Below are positions 11,031-24,499 of a stretch of DNA of 64,000 bases, piece by piece; the first letter of the stretch is position 1; every line of letters starts with the position of its first letter. Both the position numbers and the translations under genes were made by a program. The notes under the pieces were generated by a model. That model was not told the DNA's origin, did not search any database, and saw only the letters and a list, made by a program, of their open reading frames with translations. The stretch covers positions 33,884,991 through 33,948,990 of the forward strand of contig CM023535.1 in the NCBI GenBank assembly GCA_013350335.1, written 5' to 3'. Origin of the DNA: Chimonanthus salicifolius (lineage: Eukaryota > Streptophyta > Magnoliopsida > Laurales > Calycanthaceae).

Positions 11031-11979
11031 TTCATTCGGATGAATAGAACACGGAGGGGTAGAATGGTAATTTCACTCAATTTTTTGAAATCGAGTGTAT
11101 AGAAATAGAAAAATCGAGTGTCTATATGGGGCTCCTTTATAAAATCGTGACCTATGACTCTCATGTTTACTTCTTAACGCTTTCACTTTAAGGTTCATGA
11201 TATATAACCCCCTCAGCGCTCTCACCGTTTCTCCATACTTTCGATGTGGGCCGGCTGATTTTTTCAATGCATGTGATGCAACTACAAGTATGCAACACCT
11301 GAGATTCTGAGAATGGAAGTTGAGAGTCACTAGCGATGACCTGAGAGCAAATTTAGTGAAACGAGAATGGTTCGGTAGTAAAAAATTTGGTATCGATCGA
11401 TATGTTGTTATCAGCCGATATTATTCTCTCTCCTCTTTTTTTCAAAAAAAAAAACGGCCGATATCGGTTGATATGATATGGCTAAGATATCGGCCGATAT
11501 TTGCACCCCTGATATGGTAATGTCTTTGTGATTGTTTCATGGTTTTATCACACGTAGCTAATGGCAGCAAACTGCCCTATCTAGTTTACATTTTAAAATA
11601 CATGTAATAATTAGAAAATATAAATCTAGACCTTCTAAATTTATTATTAATGTATTTTTAAATAAAAAATAAATTTAATTAAGATGATAAAACTTCTAAT
11701 TCAAAAAATATTTATTTTAAATTAATAAAAAATCTACTAAATTAAGTGGATCCACCAGCCTAACTCCTTAACCCAAAAATTAAGTATAGATAATTTTAGA
11801 TAATTTTTTTTATAATTTTATATAATTTTAAACACCTCAAAAATTTAGAGATTAAAATTTAAAAGTTTAGGAAATGACATGTTTGATTTGATTAAGTTAT
11901 TTTTGTTGATACATATTAAAAAATAATTTTGATTTAAAATTTTAGTTATGGTATTTTTGTTGATGAATTTAACTTTAGT
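11031..11979. other. AT-rich intergenic DNA
   Basis: No gene recognised. Around 11390-11510 the short palindrome ATATCGGCCGATAT and close relatives recur four or five times, a small cluster of inverted repeats of unknown origin. Confidence 0.45.
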
Positions 11980-12105
11980 TAATAATTTAATATTATTTAT
12001 AATATTTATATTAATTACACAGTTTTGACTGGGTTTTACTGCAGTTGAACCTTATTTAACCCAACTTTTCTCGAAGACGTTTCAGCAGACGGTCCGATTC
12101 TGATA
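11980..12105 (+). mobile_element. 3'-end fragment of a hAT element
   Basis: The stretch follows the same order as the last 130 bp of the complete hAT element ending at 62587: a TAATATTATTTATAATAT tract, TTTTGACTGG, a GGTTGAACC-like block, AACCCAAC, GACGGT and finally GGTCCGATTCTGATAAC. It therefore looks like the terminal part of a related, probably non-autonomous copy. No matching left end was found next to it. Confidence 0.6.
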
Positions 12106-12199
12106 ACGTTGGAACAAAATATGACTACCCATTGAATATTGTTGGAATAGTGGGCCATTTTATCCTGGAGACAATTCTACTGAACCTATAGCATTAGGA

Positions 12200-12700
12200 A
12201 TTTTTCTCATTGTTTTAAAAACCGGTCTGGCACGTGGTTGAACCGACAATTCAACCGTGACCGGCTTGGGTACAAAACAGTTTCCTCAAAAAACCCTTTG
12301 GTGCATAAACCAAAAAAAAAAACAGGTTAGACTCGTGGATAACAGGTTTTCTTGAAAAAAAATGTGAACCATAACCCATTAAAAATCGTTATAAAAATGA
12401 TAAAATAAAAAATTATTTTTATTTTTTCAAAAAATTCAATATCTTCTTGTTAATTTCTCAAAAAAAAATATTTTTTAATTTTTCAAAAAAAAACTTTCTT
12501 AAAATTGTATTTCAACCTATCAATTAAATCTTATTTAATAATTTAATACAATTCATAATATATATTTATGACACAAGTTTGACCAAGTATGATTAAAATT
12601 AAACCCGATTAAATCTTATTTAATCCACCTTTCTCCGAAGATAGTTTGATTCACGAGTCAATTTTTAAAAGATTGATTTTTTCTTTCATTTTAAAAGAGC
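12200..12700. mobile_element. Probable hAT-related MITE remnant
   Basis: It begins near CATTGTTTTAAAAACCGGTC with GGTTGAACC..ACCGGCTTGG blocks like hAT subterminal DNA. Near 12565-12650 it repeats the ..GTTTGACCAAG...CCACCTTTCTCCGAAGATAGTTTGA order seen at hAT 3' ends. Coding capacity is absent. Ends and target duplication are not clear, so the boundaries are approximate. Confidence 0.4.
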
Positions 12701-13548
12701 GTCCTCGACCTGACTCGGCTGCAATCTATTTTCAATGTTCCTTTCTGACCAAGTTCATCTATGACAACTTTCGATATTTTTGGGACTATTATTTCTTTCG
12801 ATTTTAATTTGTCTCATTGCATTTGACTCTTAGTAACCCAATTCGTAATGGTATATTAGATCAAAACTTAGTTGAATTGACTCGTGAAAGTTACTCTAGT
12901 TTTTTAATAAAGTTGATTCAAATATAAAAAATTTAGATATGACTAGAAATAAATACTACCAAAAAGTATTTGCATGGTTTGAAATTAAAAAAAAAAAGTT
13001 ACAAGAATTAGTTGACTCAATTCTATATCGAGCCAATGGCATCGTGAATTATATTAGACCAAAATTGTTGAATTGACTTGTGCAAATTGCTCTAGTTTTT
13101 CAGTCCGGGTGAAAAATTCATCTATATTGCTCAATTCAATTAGCTTATAAAATCAATTTGAATTAATTTTATAAATATTAATTTAAAATCTAATAAAAAT
13201 GATTCCTCGACAAAACCAAATAAGCGACTTAGATTAACCATCTGTATATAAGATCAAGTCTATTGGCCGCTTATAATTTTCCTCATTCTAACCCATGAAG
13301 ACTGAAGCTTAATAAATAAATCAGTAAGTAAAAAGTGGGAGTTGTCAGGCCTAACACGTGATGTTGTCCTTCACTTCGTTAAATTAATTGATTTCATTTG
13401 ATACATTAGAAATCAGATGCCGATTCAAATTCCACCGTAACCAGCAGTCTATGGGACAAAATATTAAGTCCCTACCAACCTATGTTGAAAAATTAGCCGG
13501 TACCTTGTATATTGGTTATAGGCATTGAAATCTCGACCGATACAGTGT
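12701..13548. other. AT-rich DNA with a diverged internal repeat
   Basis: No gene. The phrase ATTAGA(T/C)CAAAA...TTGAATTGACT.GTG...CTCTAGTTTTT occurs twice about 210 bp apart (near 12855 and 13058). Part also matches 10115-10210, so this is an old dispersed repeat of unknown class. Confidence 0.45.
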
Positions 13549-13989
13549 TGTTAGTTCCCCGGCTTGTCTTGTCACATGTTTGTCAATTCCGCGACTTAGG
13601 TAAAGTATTATTTTGAAGAAAGAAGCTCAAGAATCAAAACTCAGGTCTTGGTTGAATTTTGAAGATTCAACGGATCAACATGTATATAGCAATCATGAAA
13701 GGTAATTGGCCATAGAAGACTCTAGAGTGGACCTTATACCTTAGGATGACCTTGCCTAGGCTTAGATATCACATCTGATTAATCAATCAAGCCTAGTGAG
13801 TGTTTGACACCAAATCAGAACCAATGGACTTAATATTCAAACCATTGAAATTGCTGTCATGCCGACACATCGTGTCGGCGATCTATCGCATTGACAGAGG
13901 ACTATCATTCATGGTGTAGCGATGTATTGTCTTAGGAATCAAAGGTTTTGATTGGAATGGTCAGTCAAACAACTCTGGTTTCACGACGA
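13549..13989 (+). mobile_element. 5' part of an old copia LTR (B-like)
   Basis: It starts TGTTAGTTCCCCGGCTT and follows the sense order of element B's LTR: a GTCAATTCC.CGACT block, TGGCCATAGA.GACT, TAGAGTGGACC and CCTAGGCTTA. The two are clearly homologous but strongly diverged. It is cut at 13989 by the A-like LTR inserted in it. No internal domain is visible in this window. Confidence 0.7.
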
Positions 13990-15767
13990 TGTAATACCCT
14001 GACCCAAAATTAAAGCTAATTGTGTTATTTGTATTAATTAATTATGTTTTGATAAGTTAATCATGAAGATTACGGATTGAGCTTTTAAAAAGTTCAAGAT
14101 CCGTCCAATCAGAGCTTCGTAGCTCTTTGATCCAACTCACTTAAGTTGGGAGGGCAAAATGGTAATTTACCATGAATAAGGTTATTTTAATGATTTTAAA
14201 TTATTGTTTCAACGTTGATTGAATTAAATTGACTTCCTTGTTAGGGATTTAAATTCTAGAATTATAGAGTCTTTAAACTATATTTTGATTTAAGAAATAT
14301 TATTATTTTGACCCGAAAAGGTCCCGATCTTTAAGAAATAATTATTTTAAATAATTTTAGAAGCTAGAAAATTCTACGAAAATATGTGTTATCTAATCTA
14401 TGTTTAAACATATCATTTTATCTTTTTGGATGTTAAAAATTAAAGTTTTAAATCCTTTCAATAAATACAACTTGAGTTAAGGGAATAGTGTTAAAATGTA
14501 ATTTTTATTTAAATCAATTTATTTTAATGAATTATAATTCTCCAAAATTTTATGGTATTTAAAGATTTCTAAACCCAATTTTTGGACAAAATGGATTAAA
14601 TTAAATAAATCTTTTAATTAGTCAAATATTGGAAATAAATAAAATGGATCAAAATACAAATAAGTTAGAATGGACTAAACTGTAAATAACCCAAAATTTT
14701 AAACACCTGCGTAGCAGGTGACGATTTGAAGCAGCTGTGTTGGCGCGAATCATCCATCACTTCATGCAGCGTTGACGGTAGCTTATCGTGGCCATTTTTC
14801 CACCATTGCATCTCTCCCTCAAACTCTATATAAACTCATCAACAGTCAAGAGATATTCAGATTGAAGTGCAAAAATCTTTTACAAATACTCTTGTTGCTT
14901 CTCTTCTTTCCTCTCTCGTACAACCACCTGCAAGTTAGCTTTGGAAGTGGAAGATTTTCAAAGACTTTAAAACTCACCCGATTTTCAAAACAAAGGTATG
15001 CATTGCTTTCGTTTTCAAATTTTAAAAAGTTTAGGATCAAACATAAGTAAATTTGGTTTTGAAATGAGCCTTAAAATGAGTTTTGAAATTTAGTGAAAAC
15101 CATGATTTTTCATGTGTTTTGATGATTTCACCTTCAAAATCAAAGGTTTTTCTTAGTTATTTTATGTCCAATTAATCTCTAAAATACAGTAGACTAATAG
15201 ACAAATTCCTCAGACTGTTTAGATTTAGAAAATGAATTGAAGAACCTCTCTGTTTTTGGATTCGTATTTGACACTGCTTATCCCGTCATTGCAGTTTCTG
15301 TAAGTGGCTGGTTGAAGAAGAAATGTCTCGGAACCAGACTTGGAAGTTCTGAGGTTACTGTAGCAGTGTTGAAGCCAAGTTTTGAAGTCACTGTAGCAGC
15401 GTTGAAGCTCTCGAAACCTGACTTTGAGGTTCCGAGTCACTATAACAAGTTTCGATGCTCGAAAGTTCCGAAGGCATGTTCTTAAGCAGATGTAAGACAT
15501 TCTGAGACTGTAGCTTCGGAAGTTCCGAAGTCACAGTATCAAGTTTCAAACCTAGGTTCAGAAGCATGTTCTGAAAGAGGTAATTCAAGTTCTGAAGGTC
15601 CTGATGTAATACAAAATTTAGGCAGTGGTTCAGAAGTTGCAAGGCCACAGTACCTGGTTCTAAGGCACGTTTCGAGGAACCCAGAACAAGTTTTTGAAAT
15701 TTAGCCTAAGTTAAGGATTCCATGTTAGGTTTAGACCCTAGATTTTTTTTTATGATGTTTTATACCA
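13990..15767 (+). mobile_element. 5' part of an old gypsy LTR (A-like), cut by element B
   Basis: It starts TGTAATACCCTGACCCAAA, as the LTRs of element A do in sense. It shares further blocks in order: the GGGCAAAATGGTAATTTACCA segment near 14152 and a TGTTTTTGGATTCGTATTT segment near 15250, followed by a region of CGGAA/TTCCG short inverted repeats (15300-15680). Divergence from A is high. It ends abruptly at 15767 where element B starts. The remainder must lie to the right of the window. Confidence 0.75.
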
Positions 15768-17019
15768 TGAAAGTTTCCTTGGGAGTTAGAACAACACAAT
15801 TGACCCTAGATGTGTTTTTGGGTTGGGGGGGGGGGGGTGATTAGGTTAACCTAAAATCGTTGGTCCTTTTTAAATTTATTCAATTGATTAGTCTAAGCGC
15901 AACGGATATATCAATCAAGAAAATAGCTCTAACACCACAAACATAAGAACACAAGATATATAATGGTTCGGTTCGCTAGTCTACATCCACTGTTAGGACT
16001 CGCTCAACCTTGAGTTATCCCCAAATTCATTAAGTGGGGACTTAGACCCTCACAATTAGAGTAGGAATTCCACGTCACTCAATTGCCTGGGAATTTCACC
16101 CACCACTGTAGAATAGGAATTTCACCTATCCAATTGGCTGGGAATTCCACCCACCACTATGCTAGAGACGACGCTCTAGAGTTTTTTATAGTGGTTCTGG
16201 AGCCAATCCTCCTTATTCTACTTTTGGGACAAAGGTTTTAAAAACAAAATTAAAATAAAAAAGCACTTGCCTTTGAAGCTTTTTCTCACTGATGTATGCT
16301 TCTTGAAGATCCCACCCAATGCTTGCCGACGCTCCTCTTTGTAACCGTTGTAGAGAAATCACAATCTCAAGGTGACAAATAAACTAGTTTTACCAAAGGT
16401 TTCCTACTTTATCTCTTTTTTTTTTTCCAAGGTGACAAGAGTGTTGATCGTTTCTTAGAGTGTATCACTCTTCTCAGCTCGAGGAAGATAGTAAAATGAT
16501 CACACAACACTCATATTTATAGAGAAGTCTTAACGGTTTTTCTGACTGTCTAGTACGGACAGGTCGGTGGCACTGATGGTCGGTGTTCATATTTATTACC
16601 GTACAACCAACCGACCGTTACACATTAAATGCACTCCCAATGACTTTATTACTTCCCGGTCGACAGGTCGGTGTCGCTAATGGGTCGACAGTTATGGCAC
16701 CGAGAGATCGGTCCATACGAGGGGCTCGGTCTAGGGCAACACCTTGCTGACAGAGTTTCAAGTCCAGAAACCAGTCTTACCCAGAACGACCTGTCGCCCT
16801 TTACCGAGGGGTCGATCGTGGTACTCTCGGTCGGTTTTGAACTGCCGATATGTTTATTTTCTTGAGAGCCTACGTGAGTTCTAAGTTCCAGAACTCATAA
16901 ATCTTATCGAAGAGTCGTTGACCACAAGGGGTCGTTTCAGCCTTTCACCGACGGTTGGTGCATACGAGACTCTCCTCCAAAGGCTTTCCTAGAATGACAG
17001 TTCTTTGATCCAGAACCTC
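15768..17019 (-). repeat. Element B 3' LTR, distal part
   Basis: It begins TGAAAGTTTCC, matching the start of the 5' LTR at 63173 (TGAAAGTACCC). The two share GAGCTAGAACAA-like, GTTCGGTTCGC, CTAGAGTTTTTTATAGTGGTTC and later blocks. A 52-bp tandem duplication lies at 16058-16160 (also in the 5' LTR near 63349-63450). A run of 13 G is at 15825-15837. It is interrupted at 17019 by element A and resumes at 39811. The two LTRs are visibly much more diverged than those of A or C. Confidence 0.85.
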
Positions 17020-20000
17020 TGTGACACCCTGACCTGAAAAGTGGGTCCGGAACGTCACTGATTTTTTTTTTTCGAAACTAATCTCAAGATTCTAACTGGG
17101 CCGAATCAACGGTTAGGCTCAAAGGTCACACATGATCTTAACATGTGGACTCAAACACATAACATAAGTCTACCCAAAGGAAACACAAACACAAACACAT
17201 AATTCCATGAACAAATTATTATTACATCACAACCAGAGTAGCTATGGAACACATAGCAGTTTAATACATCACGTTAATACAAACTAAGTACCACACATGG
17301 TACTTTACATAAACAAATGGTTCAAGGAACCAAAAGACAAAGATAGCAGAATTCCCCTCAGTGGGAATCCCTGTAACATCCCGCCCTTTTTCACTCGCTT
17401 TCTTTTCCGAAAATCAGAGTCTATTTTTTTTTTTTAAACGTAGAGTGATAGAGAATAGGACGTCACGATGCGAGTTAAGTTCGAACTTCTAAAGTCCGAC
17501 CATTAACTGGCCAACCCTATGTGTGCATGGACTTAGTCCAAGAAAACGGTTCACACATAACAATATGAACATGCGGAATAAAAATCATAACATGCGGAAA
17601 CATAATAGAACACAGTTCTATTCCATTCAGATACCAAAGTACGTCAAGTCCTTAATCATCATTATCATAACGCAATTATCCAATAAAACATCCAGCCATA
17701 GCAAATTCATCTAAGTTATTACAATCGAACTCTAGATACTCAAAATACAAGCCCATGAGTATCTTAAACAAAATATAAACTATAATCCTCCAAGCTCCTA
17801 TGCCTGGCCCGCTTCACGTTCATTGCTCCCTTCGTTTCCTGTATCATCCACTAGGGTAGAAGTAGGGCGTTAGTACAACGCGCCCAGCAGGTATTCCAAT
17901 TAGGGTTAACACATGGGTTAGTACCAAAAATCCAAATATAACATATATATCAAATCCAGTTATAATAAATCATACCATACTTATAAAGCATCGTATCCAA
18001 AACTGTGTATGATAATAGAGATCCAATCATATAGATAAAAATTAGAAACCTTGCATGATAATAAAAGTCATAATCATGCCGATTCAATGCCATGCCATGC
18101 TATCATATGCAATGAGTCTCACCCATCACATGTACATAAAAGTACCCACCACATAGGTCTTTCGGACGCTCCGACGGAGTGTGGACCCTCCAGTTACATT
18201 TCATACATAGTATCCTCTTGATGGAAATCACATCAAGGTACCCCACATGGGTTCTTCGGACACCCCGACGGAGTGTGGACCCTCCGGTTACCTTTCATCC
18301 CTCCCATGCCATGCATGAGATGCAAATGCCAACATGCTATGTAGAAATACAAATCATAGCATTTAAAACTCACATTTAAACCACATGTTATTTTATCATA
18401 TAAACATAGCATTTAAAATCACATTTTGAAACATATCATTTGCAACATATATTCATCAAAAATAAGATAAAACAATGCACATAAACCCATGGTTTCAAAG
18501 AGGTGGAATCCTACCAAAGACCTCTAATGTGTCCTTGCGTCTTTCGTCCGGTAACTGCTCACGATCGTACACACCTGGTGAGGTTCCATTACCTTATAAT
18601 ATAACAATCAATCAAAACTAAGTCCCACTTGATTACAATATTTTATGTCCATAAACCAATCCCCATGGTTTATCATTTTCAACCGATATTACCAAATTGC
18701 CATTGGTCTAATCTTTAATTAACAATTCATTCATTTAACCCAACATACGTAACCCTATGTTCATCAAACAATTCCCATGGGGTTCGGCCATACACCATGG
18801 CCGAACCCATGGTCCATTAATTCAGTTAATTACAACAATGCCATTCTTACCATAGCCATTTACCTTCCTTATTTTCATTTAATTACCAAAATGCCATCCA
18901 TGGCTAACCTTTCATTTTAGCAAGCATTTACAACTTTGCCATTGCCTTCAATCACCTCATGTTTATATTCCAAACATAGGTCATTTCATTCATTTATTTA
19001 TGCATAACACTTAGTCCATACATGATCTATAAATTTGGTTCATGGGGTTCGACCAAACACCATGGCTGAACCCTATGTCCATTAATTTCACCTATTAACA
19101 ATTTTGCCATCACCTTCATCACCTTAGGTTTAGGTCTCTCCATTAATCCAATCACCATATTAAGTCCATAAAATCCGTTCAACTTGATTCATGGGGTTCA
19201 GCCAAGCACCATGGCCGAACCCTATGATGTCTAAGTCCCAATTATTTTCATTGCAACTATTATTAGAAAATCCATAAATCAAGGGTTCCAAATTTATCAT
19301 TAATCCTTCCATAATTAGAAGGTTTCCAACTTTATCATCCACTCTTCCATAATTAGAAGGTTTCCAACTTTATCATCCACCATTCCATAATTAGAAACCT
19401 TCCTATTTAATCTCCACCTTCCATAATTAAATCATAATTCAAGGTTCCTTCCATATTTAGATAGTTTCCCAATTTAGCATGCATCCTTCCATAATTAGCA
19501 ACTTACTAAATTTAATAACCATCTTTCCATTCTAATCAATTAATCATACATCAAAATACCAAAACAACTCCATGGGATTCGGCCATACACCATGGCCGAA
19601 CCCTATGGTTCATAATCTTCTTTCTAATAAATATTCATCCAATGAAATTCCTTAATAAATTAAATCCATACAAAACCTCATGGGGTTCGGCCATACACCA
19701 TGGCCGAACCCATGATCTTTCAATTTTGGCCCATATTTACAACATTGCCATCATCTTCATGATCTCCATTCGATCATCACCAAATAAGTCCAATAATAAT
19801 ACCAACACAACTCCATGGGGTTCGGCCATACACCATGGCCAAACCCTATGGTTCATAATCCTCCTTCTAAAAATTATTAAACATTAACATTCATCCCTTG
19901 GTCTCCATTTAATCCCTTCAAAACATTGGTATTCCTTCCATGGTTTCCAACCCAAAAACCCATAATTTAAACCATGACTTTCCATGTTTTCATCCCTTTA

Positions 20001-23000
20001 AAACACATAATTTAAACCATGTCTTTCCATGGTTTTCCACCCCTTAAAATATAACCAATAACCTTCCATTAAAAATCACCAAAAGCATCCATTGAAACCA
20101 TATAAATTTATTAACCAACTCCCATGGTTTTCCTCATTAAAAATCCATACCTTAACCATGTCTTTCCATGGGATTCGGCCATGCACCATGGCCGAACCCT
20201 ATGGTCCATTCTTTCCATTAAACTTAACCAAATCAGCCATCAATTCTCTTCCATGGGGTTTGACCATACACCTTGGCCGAACACTATGGTTCCTTATTTT
20301 TTTAAACAAAAAATTATAAAATCACTTACCGGTTCCGCGACTCCTTCGGTTTTTCGTCGCTCCTATTGGTTCTTGCTCTTCCAATTCTTTTCTTCCTTGG
20401 CCTTCTCTCCTCCTAAATCTTTCTCACTTTGTTGGCTGCCTTCTCTTCCTTTGATAATGATTGCTGTGAGATATAATTTGAGAGAGAGAGAGAGAAGATA
20501 CTTTTGAATAGAAATTACTCCAAACTTTTGCCTTATGCGCCTCTCCTTTACAAAAACTTCCACTAGGCCAAACTTAATCCCATATTTAGAATGTGCTAAG
20601 ACACAATTGCCGTGTGCCCTTTGTGCTTGCTGCTGCTTTTCTTTGAATGTAGTGCCATGTGCCTCTCATTCTTTATAAAACCTCCACCTAATCCAAGATA
20701 GAAAGTGCCATGCGCCTTTGATGCCTTTCTTTTATTAAAACCTTCCCTTGGTCCCAACTTAGACAATGCCCTGTACACCTTGCTGCAATCCCCATTGCCG
20801 TGTGCACTACCCTTCCTCTCTTTTCTAGTTTCCAATTGATCTAAACTTAGAAGATGGTGTGCGCCCCTTGATGCCTTTCTTTTATTAAACCTTCCTTTTA
20901 ATCATATCCTATATTAGAAGGTGTCATGACTCTCTAAATTAGCCATTGCTAATGCCGTGTATAGCTTTCTTATTTTGGAGAGTCCTCTTATTTTTTAGAA
21001 CAAGCCAATTGCGCCCCTTGTTGCCTTAATTAATCCTCCAATTAGTCCTATCTTATTAAGATAGCAAGACCCTTAAGTTTAGCCATTCTTAATCCTAAAT
21101 TTAGAATGTGCTATGCGCCCATTGTGTTTAACAATTGCCTTAGTGCCATGCGCCCCTTTTGCTTCCCACTTTGGAAAGTGTCATGCGCCCCTTGCTTCCT
21201 TTTAGCCATTGCCTTACTTAATCTCCCATTGATCCCAATTTAGAAGGTGCTAAGATAACACTTCGCTTATACCGTTTTTAATCAAGAAAGACCCTCTTTA
21301 AAATATTACATGCGCATCACATAAATATGAAAATCCCTATACATGGCCATGTAATCTTTATTTAATTTTTGAACATCTTCTTGGATATGCAAATCCAATA
21401 TTCCGCCACGCATAATCCTTTATTTAAGCCCCATTTAATTTATTGAAACCATTTCCATATTCCGTTGAGTCTTAATTGGGCTATGACCCAACACTTTACC
21501 CATAAATAGATCCATATCTAATAATTCACAAATTAAATGGGTAATTTTCGTAAATATTTATAACTTGAAAATCGGGGGTGTTACAATCGCAAGGAAACTC
21601 AGCAGCTTATCCATCTTAAGTTTCATACAGAGGGTTCTCCTCCTCGGACACATCTCCTGAAACGTGAGTGGTGTGAACTAACTAGCCCAGTGAAGGAAAT
21701 ATAACAATACAGTCTAATGAAACATCAGGTTAGTTAAATAATCAACATTTGCAATTTGATATCTCATGCTTGACAATAAACTCTTAACATCATTCCATTA
21801 CTGCTGTTATCCAACATAACACCTACATATTACGCTGAGACCATTGTATTTAGTCCCGATACGGTCAACATACATCCTTGGAAGTACATCTCCGGCCCAC
21901 ACATGGCTGATACTGACACTTCTTAAGTTAGCAACTGTTGACACCCCTGGTCCAGTACACGTAAACCATCTCACGCACATAGCCGATATTAGTTCAATAG
22001 TCAAAAGCACGTGAAAGCAGTATTACATATCTCATATGATCAACGTCATAAACATTTACAATTATCATAAGTACTTCTTACAACAGTACATCATGTCCAG
22101 GAACATGGGTGAATTCATCAAAACTTGAAACCACTCATTGCTCAAGATTCATCTCATTAAACCTGATTACACCTACTGCAAAGTTAAGTCCCCTCACCGA
22201 AATTGTTTGGTATCACGGTCTCTACCAACATGCAAACAAGTGTGAAATCAATAATCGGTCAACATACATAACATTCATATAAATACATACAAGTAGTATT
22301 TCAAAGCCATACTGCTTTTCCAAAAATCTCCAAGGTGAATGGAACTAAGTCTTCTACTTGGTTTCTAACCATTTTAAGTTACAATAATCTACAATATAAT
22401 GATAATAAGGTGCTCAGACCAAATCTCATATTGTTTTCTGGGCATGACCAGATTGACGTATTGAGTTAGGTCTAGATGCTCAGGTCACTTCTCGTATTGT
22501 CTTCTGGATAGGACCAGATTGACATATTGAGTAAGGTCTCGAGGTCACTCAGTGCCCGACAGATATAGCGTCTGCCTGGAAGTGAAGTCACTCAGCGCCC
22601 GACAAATAGAGTCGGCGTGGAAGTGGATAAAATAGTAATACACTATAGTAATAAGAGAAGAAGAGTTAGTACAAATTTTAAATTATCAAATAGGTATAAA
22701 CATCTCATGAAAACCTAGGATCTAATACATGCATCATCAATCAATCAAGGTTTTATATTAAAAAACTGGGTTACTTGGAACATGCCTCGAAACTAGGTAC
22801 TGTGGCTTCAGATCATCCTAACCACGGCCTAAAACTAGTCCACAGACTTCAGAACATGGATCTGTCCTCGGACCGTCCCAAGATCAAGTCTCGGATCGTC
22901 CGAAAGTCTTTTCGAACCGAAAAACAAAGAAAAAAAAGGCTTCAATGGGTCTCGGTGTCTCGGAACATGCCGAGAGATGCTTGAATCGTCCGAACCTCTC

Positions 23001-24465
23001 TGTCCTTCTGAAGGTAGCTCGGAACATCCGGAGTAGAGGAGGGCAACAGTTAGCCTCTGACCACTTTGAAACTTCGAGCCGAAGCTCGGAACGTCCGAAG
23101 GGTCATTCTCGGACCGTCCGAAGGGGGTCACCCTCGGATCGTCCGACGCACAACTCTAGGACCGTGCAAGAGTCGTCTTCCTCCTCTGTCTGCAACAACA
23201 GATAGTAACGGGTAGCAACACCATGAAATACGAATCCAAAAACAGTGAGTTTTCGAGATTCGGTTTTCACATCCAATTGGTCAGATGGACTCCTCAGTGA
23301 GTCTTCTTTCCATAGGGAGTAGTTTGAAGTTGTAACACTGATTAAAACATCTGATTTTAACTTCAAAACCAAGGTGATCCAAAATTTCCAAGTATTTTCT
23401 TAAACTTCAAATCCATTTTACTCACTCAAAACTTAGTAAAAAATGCTCTTTCTTGATTCTAAACCGACTGAAATTTAAAGAGGAACACAATGGTTACCTT
23501 CGCTTGAGTTCCTGGGTTGAAAATCTCGACTTTCAAAAATCTTCCTCTAGCTTACGGTAAGAAAATTTTTGAAAACAGAGAGAATGAGGGGGAGGTGATC
23601 GGCTGGTCTTCTCAGGGGGTTTGAGACGAAAATTATCTGGGGGATTAAACCAACTGAACTGAGAGTGATTTATAGAGGAGCTGAGCAAATGGGTGATGGC
23701 CAACCGTCGCTGCATGCAGCGGCTGGCCAACATCCCAACAGTAATCGGCAGAAATTTACTGTTGGTTGTAAATAAGTCTCTGGTATTTTTTGGTTTTTGC
23801 ACATAGGTCCATTTTTTATAAAAAAAAATCAGTTTTTAACTTAAAATATGGTTTAAAAGGCTTAAAAATTTTAATCCAACTTGACAGATAAATTGGGTTT
23901 TAAAAACTCTAATCACCATAAAAATGTCGAGATTTAAAATTCACTAAAAACCATAGATTTAAATAAAATTCATAATTTAAAACTATTTACTTAATTTAAC
24001 TTGTGTTAAATAAAATAAATTAAAATCCTCATTTTTGGGGTTTGAAGAAATAAACTAGACCGTACTAAAATTGTCTAACATAATATGCTTGTCTTAAAAA
24101 TTTTCTCATTTCCAAAACTATTTAAAAATATTTATTTCTCCCTTTTGGGGTTTTGACGGGCGGTTTTAAATATCATTTTCTAAAAATAAAATAATTCTGA
24201 AATCAGAAATAGAAATCCTTGATTAAGGAAAACAATATCATCTAGTAATTAATCACATAATGACATAAATAATAAAAATAATATCAATAAGTGGTAAATT
24301 ACCATTTTGCCCCTTCCAGTTGGACGAGCTGGATCACTGAGCTTTCGAACTCAGATTGGGCCATACCTGGGCTTTTCACAAAGCCCTAATCATAATCTTC
24401 GAGATTTACCGGTCTAAGAAGGATTTATTAAACTAATTACGCTTAATTTGGGTCAGGGTATTACA
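17020..24465 (-). repeat. Element A 3' LTR (contains solo LTR S2)
   Basis: It aligns with 33500-39805 along its whole length apart from the nested insertions. The S2 insertion occupies 17372-21585. Between about 22855 and 23165 it has a cluster of short palindromes of the type CGGAC-C-GTCCG. An 89-codon minus-strand frame (23103-23372) recurs at the same place in the other LTR, as LTR duplication predicts. Confidence 0.9.
17372..21585 (-). mobile_element. Solo LTR S2 (4214 bp) inside A's 3' LTR
   Basis: It begins TGTAACATCCCGCCC and ends GGGGGTGTTACA. The flanks ATCCC (17367-17371) and ATCGC (21586-21590) are a 5-bp target duplication with one mutation, and the other LTR of A has the uninterrupted site GGGAATCCCAAGG. 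It carries eight copies of the GGGTTCGGCCAT/ATGGCCGAACCC inverted repeat (18775, 19041, 19190, 19571, 19679, 19814, 20167 and 20252), two CGACGGAGTGTGGACC units (18158 and 18252) and one TTGATG/CATCAA stem (18218-18236). No internal region, so it is a solo LTR. Confidence 0.9.
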
Positions 24466-24480
24466 TCCTACCCCCCTTAA
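24466..24480 (-). other. Polypurine tract of element A
   Basis: On the minus strand TTAAGGGGGGTAGGA directly precedes the 3' LTR start (TGTAATACCC). It primes plus-strand DNA synthesis. The CAGGACGAAATTT block just upstream (about 24485-24500) corresponds to the GGGACGAAAATTT block before the PPT of element C. Confidence 0.8.
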
Positions 24481-24499
24481 AGAAATTTCGTCCTGAAAT

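Noticed and set aside
15825..15837. G runs as G-quadruplex regulatory elements
   Set aside because: Single homopolymers at degenerate element sites, likely slippage or sequencing artefacts.
22775..23205. Overlapping plus-strand ORFs in the palindrome-rich part of A's LTR
   Set aside because: They arise because the CGGACCGTCCG repeats lack stop codons in several frames; no domain similarity.
23103..23372. An 89-codon ORF with a near-identical copy at 38444-38713
   Set aside because: The two lie at equivalent positions of A's two LTRs, so identity follows from LTR duplication, and the older A-like LTR does not keep the frame.
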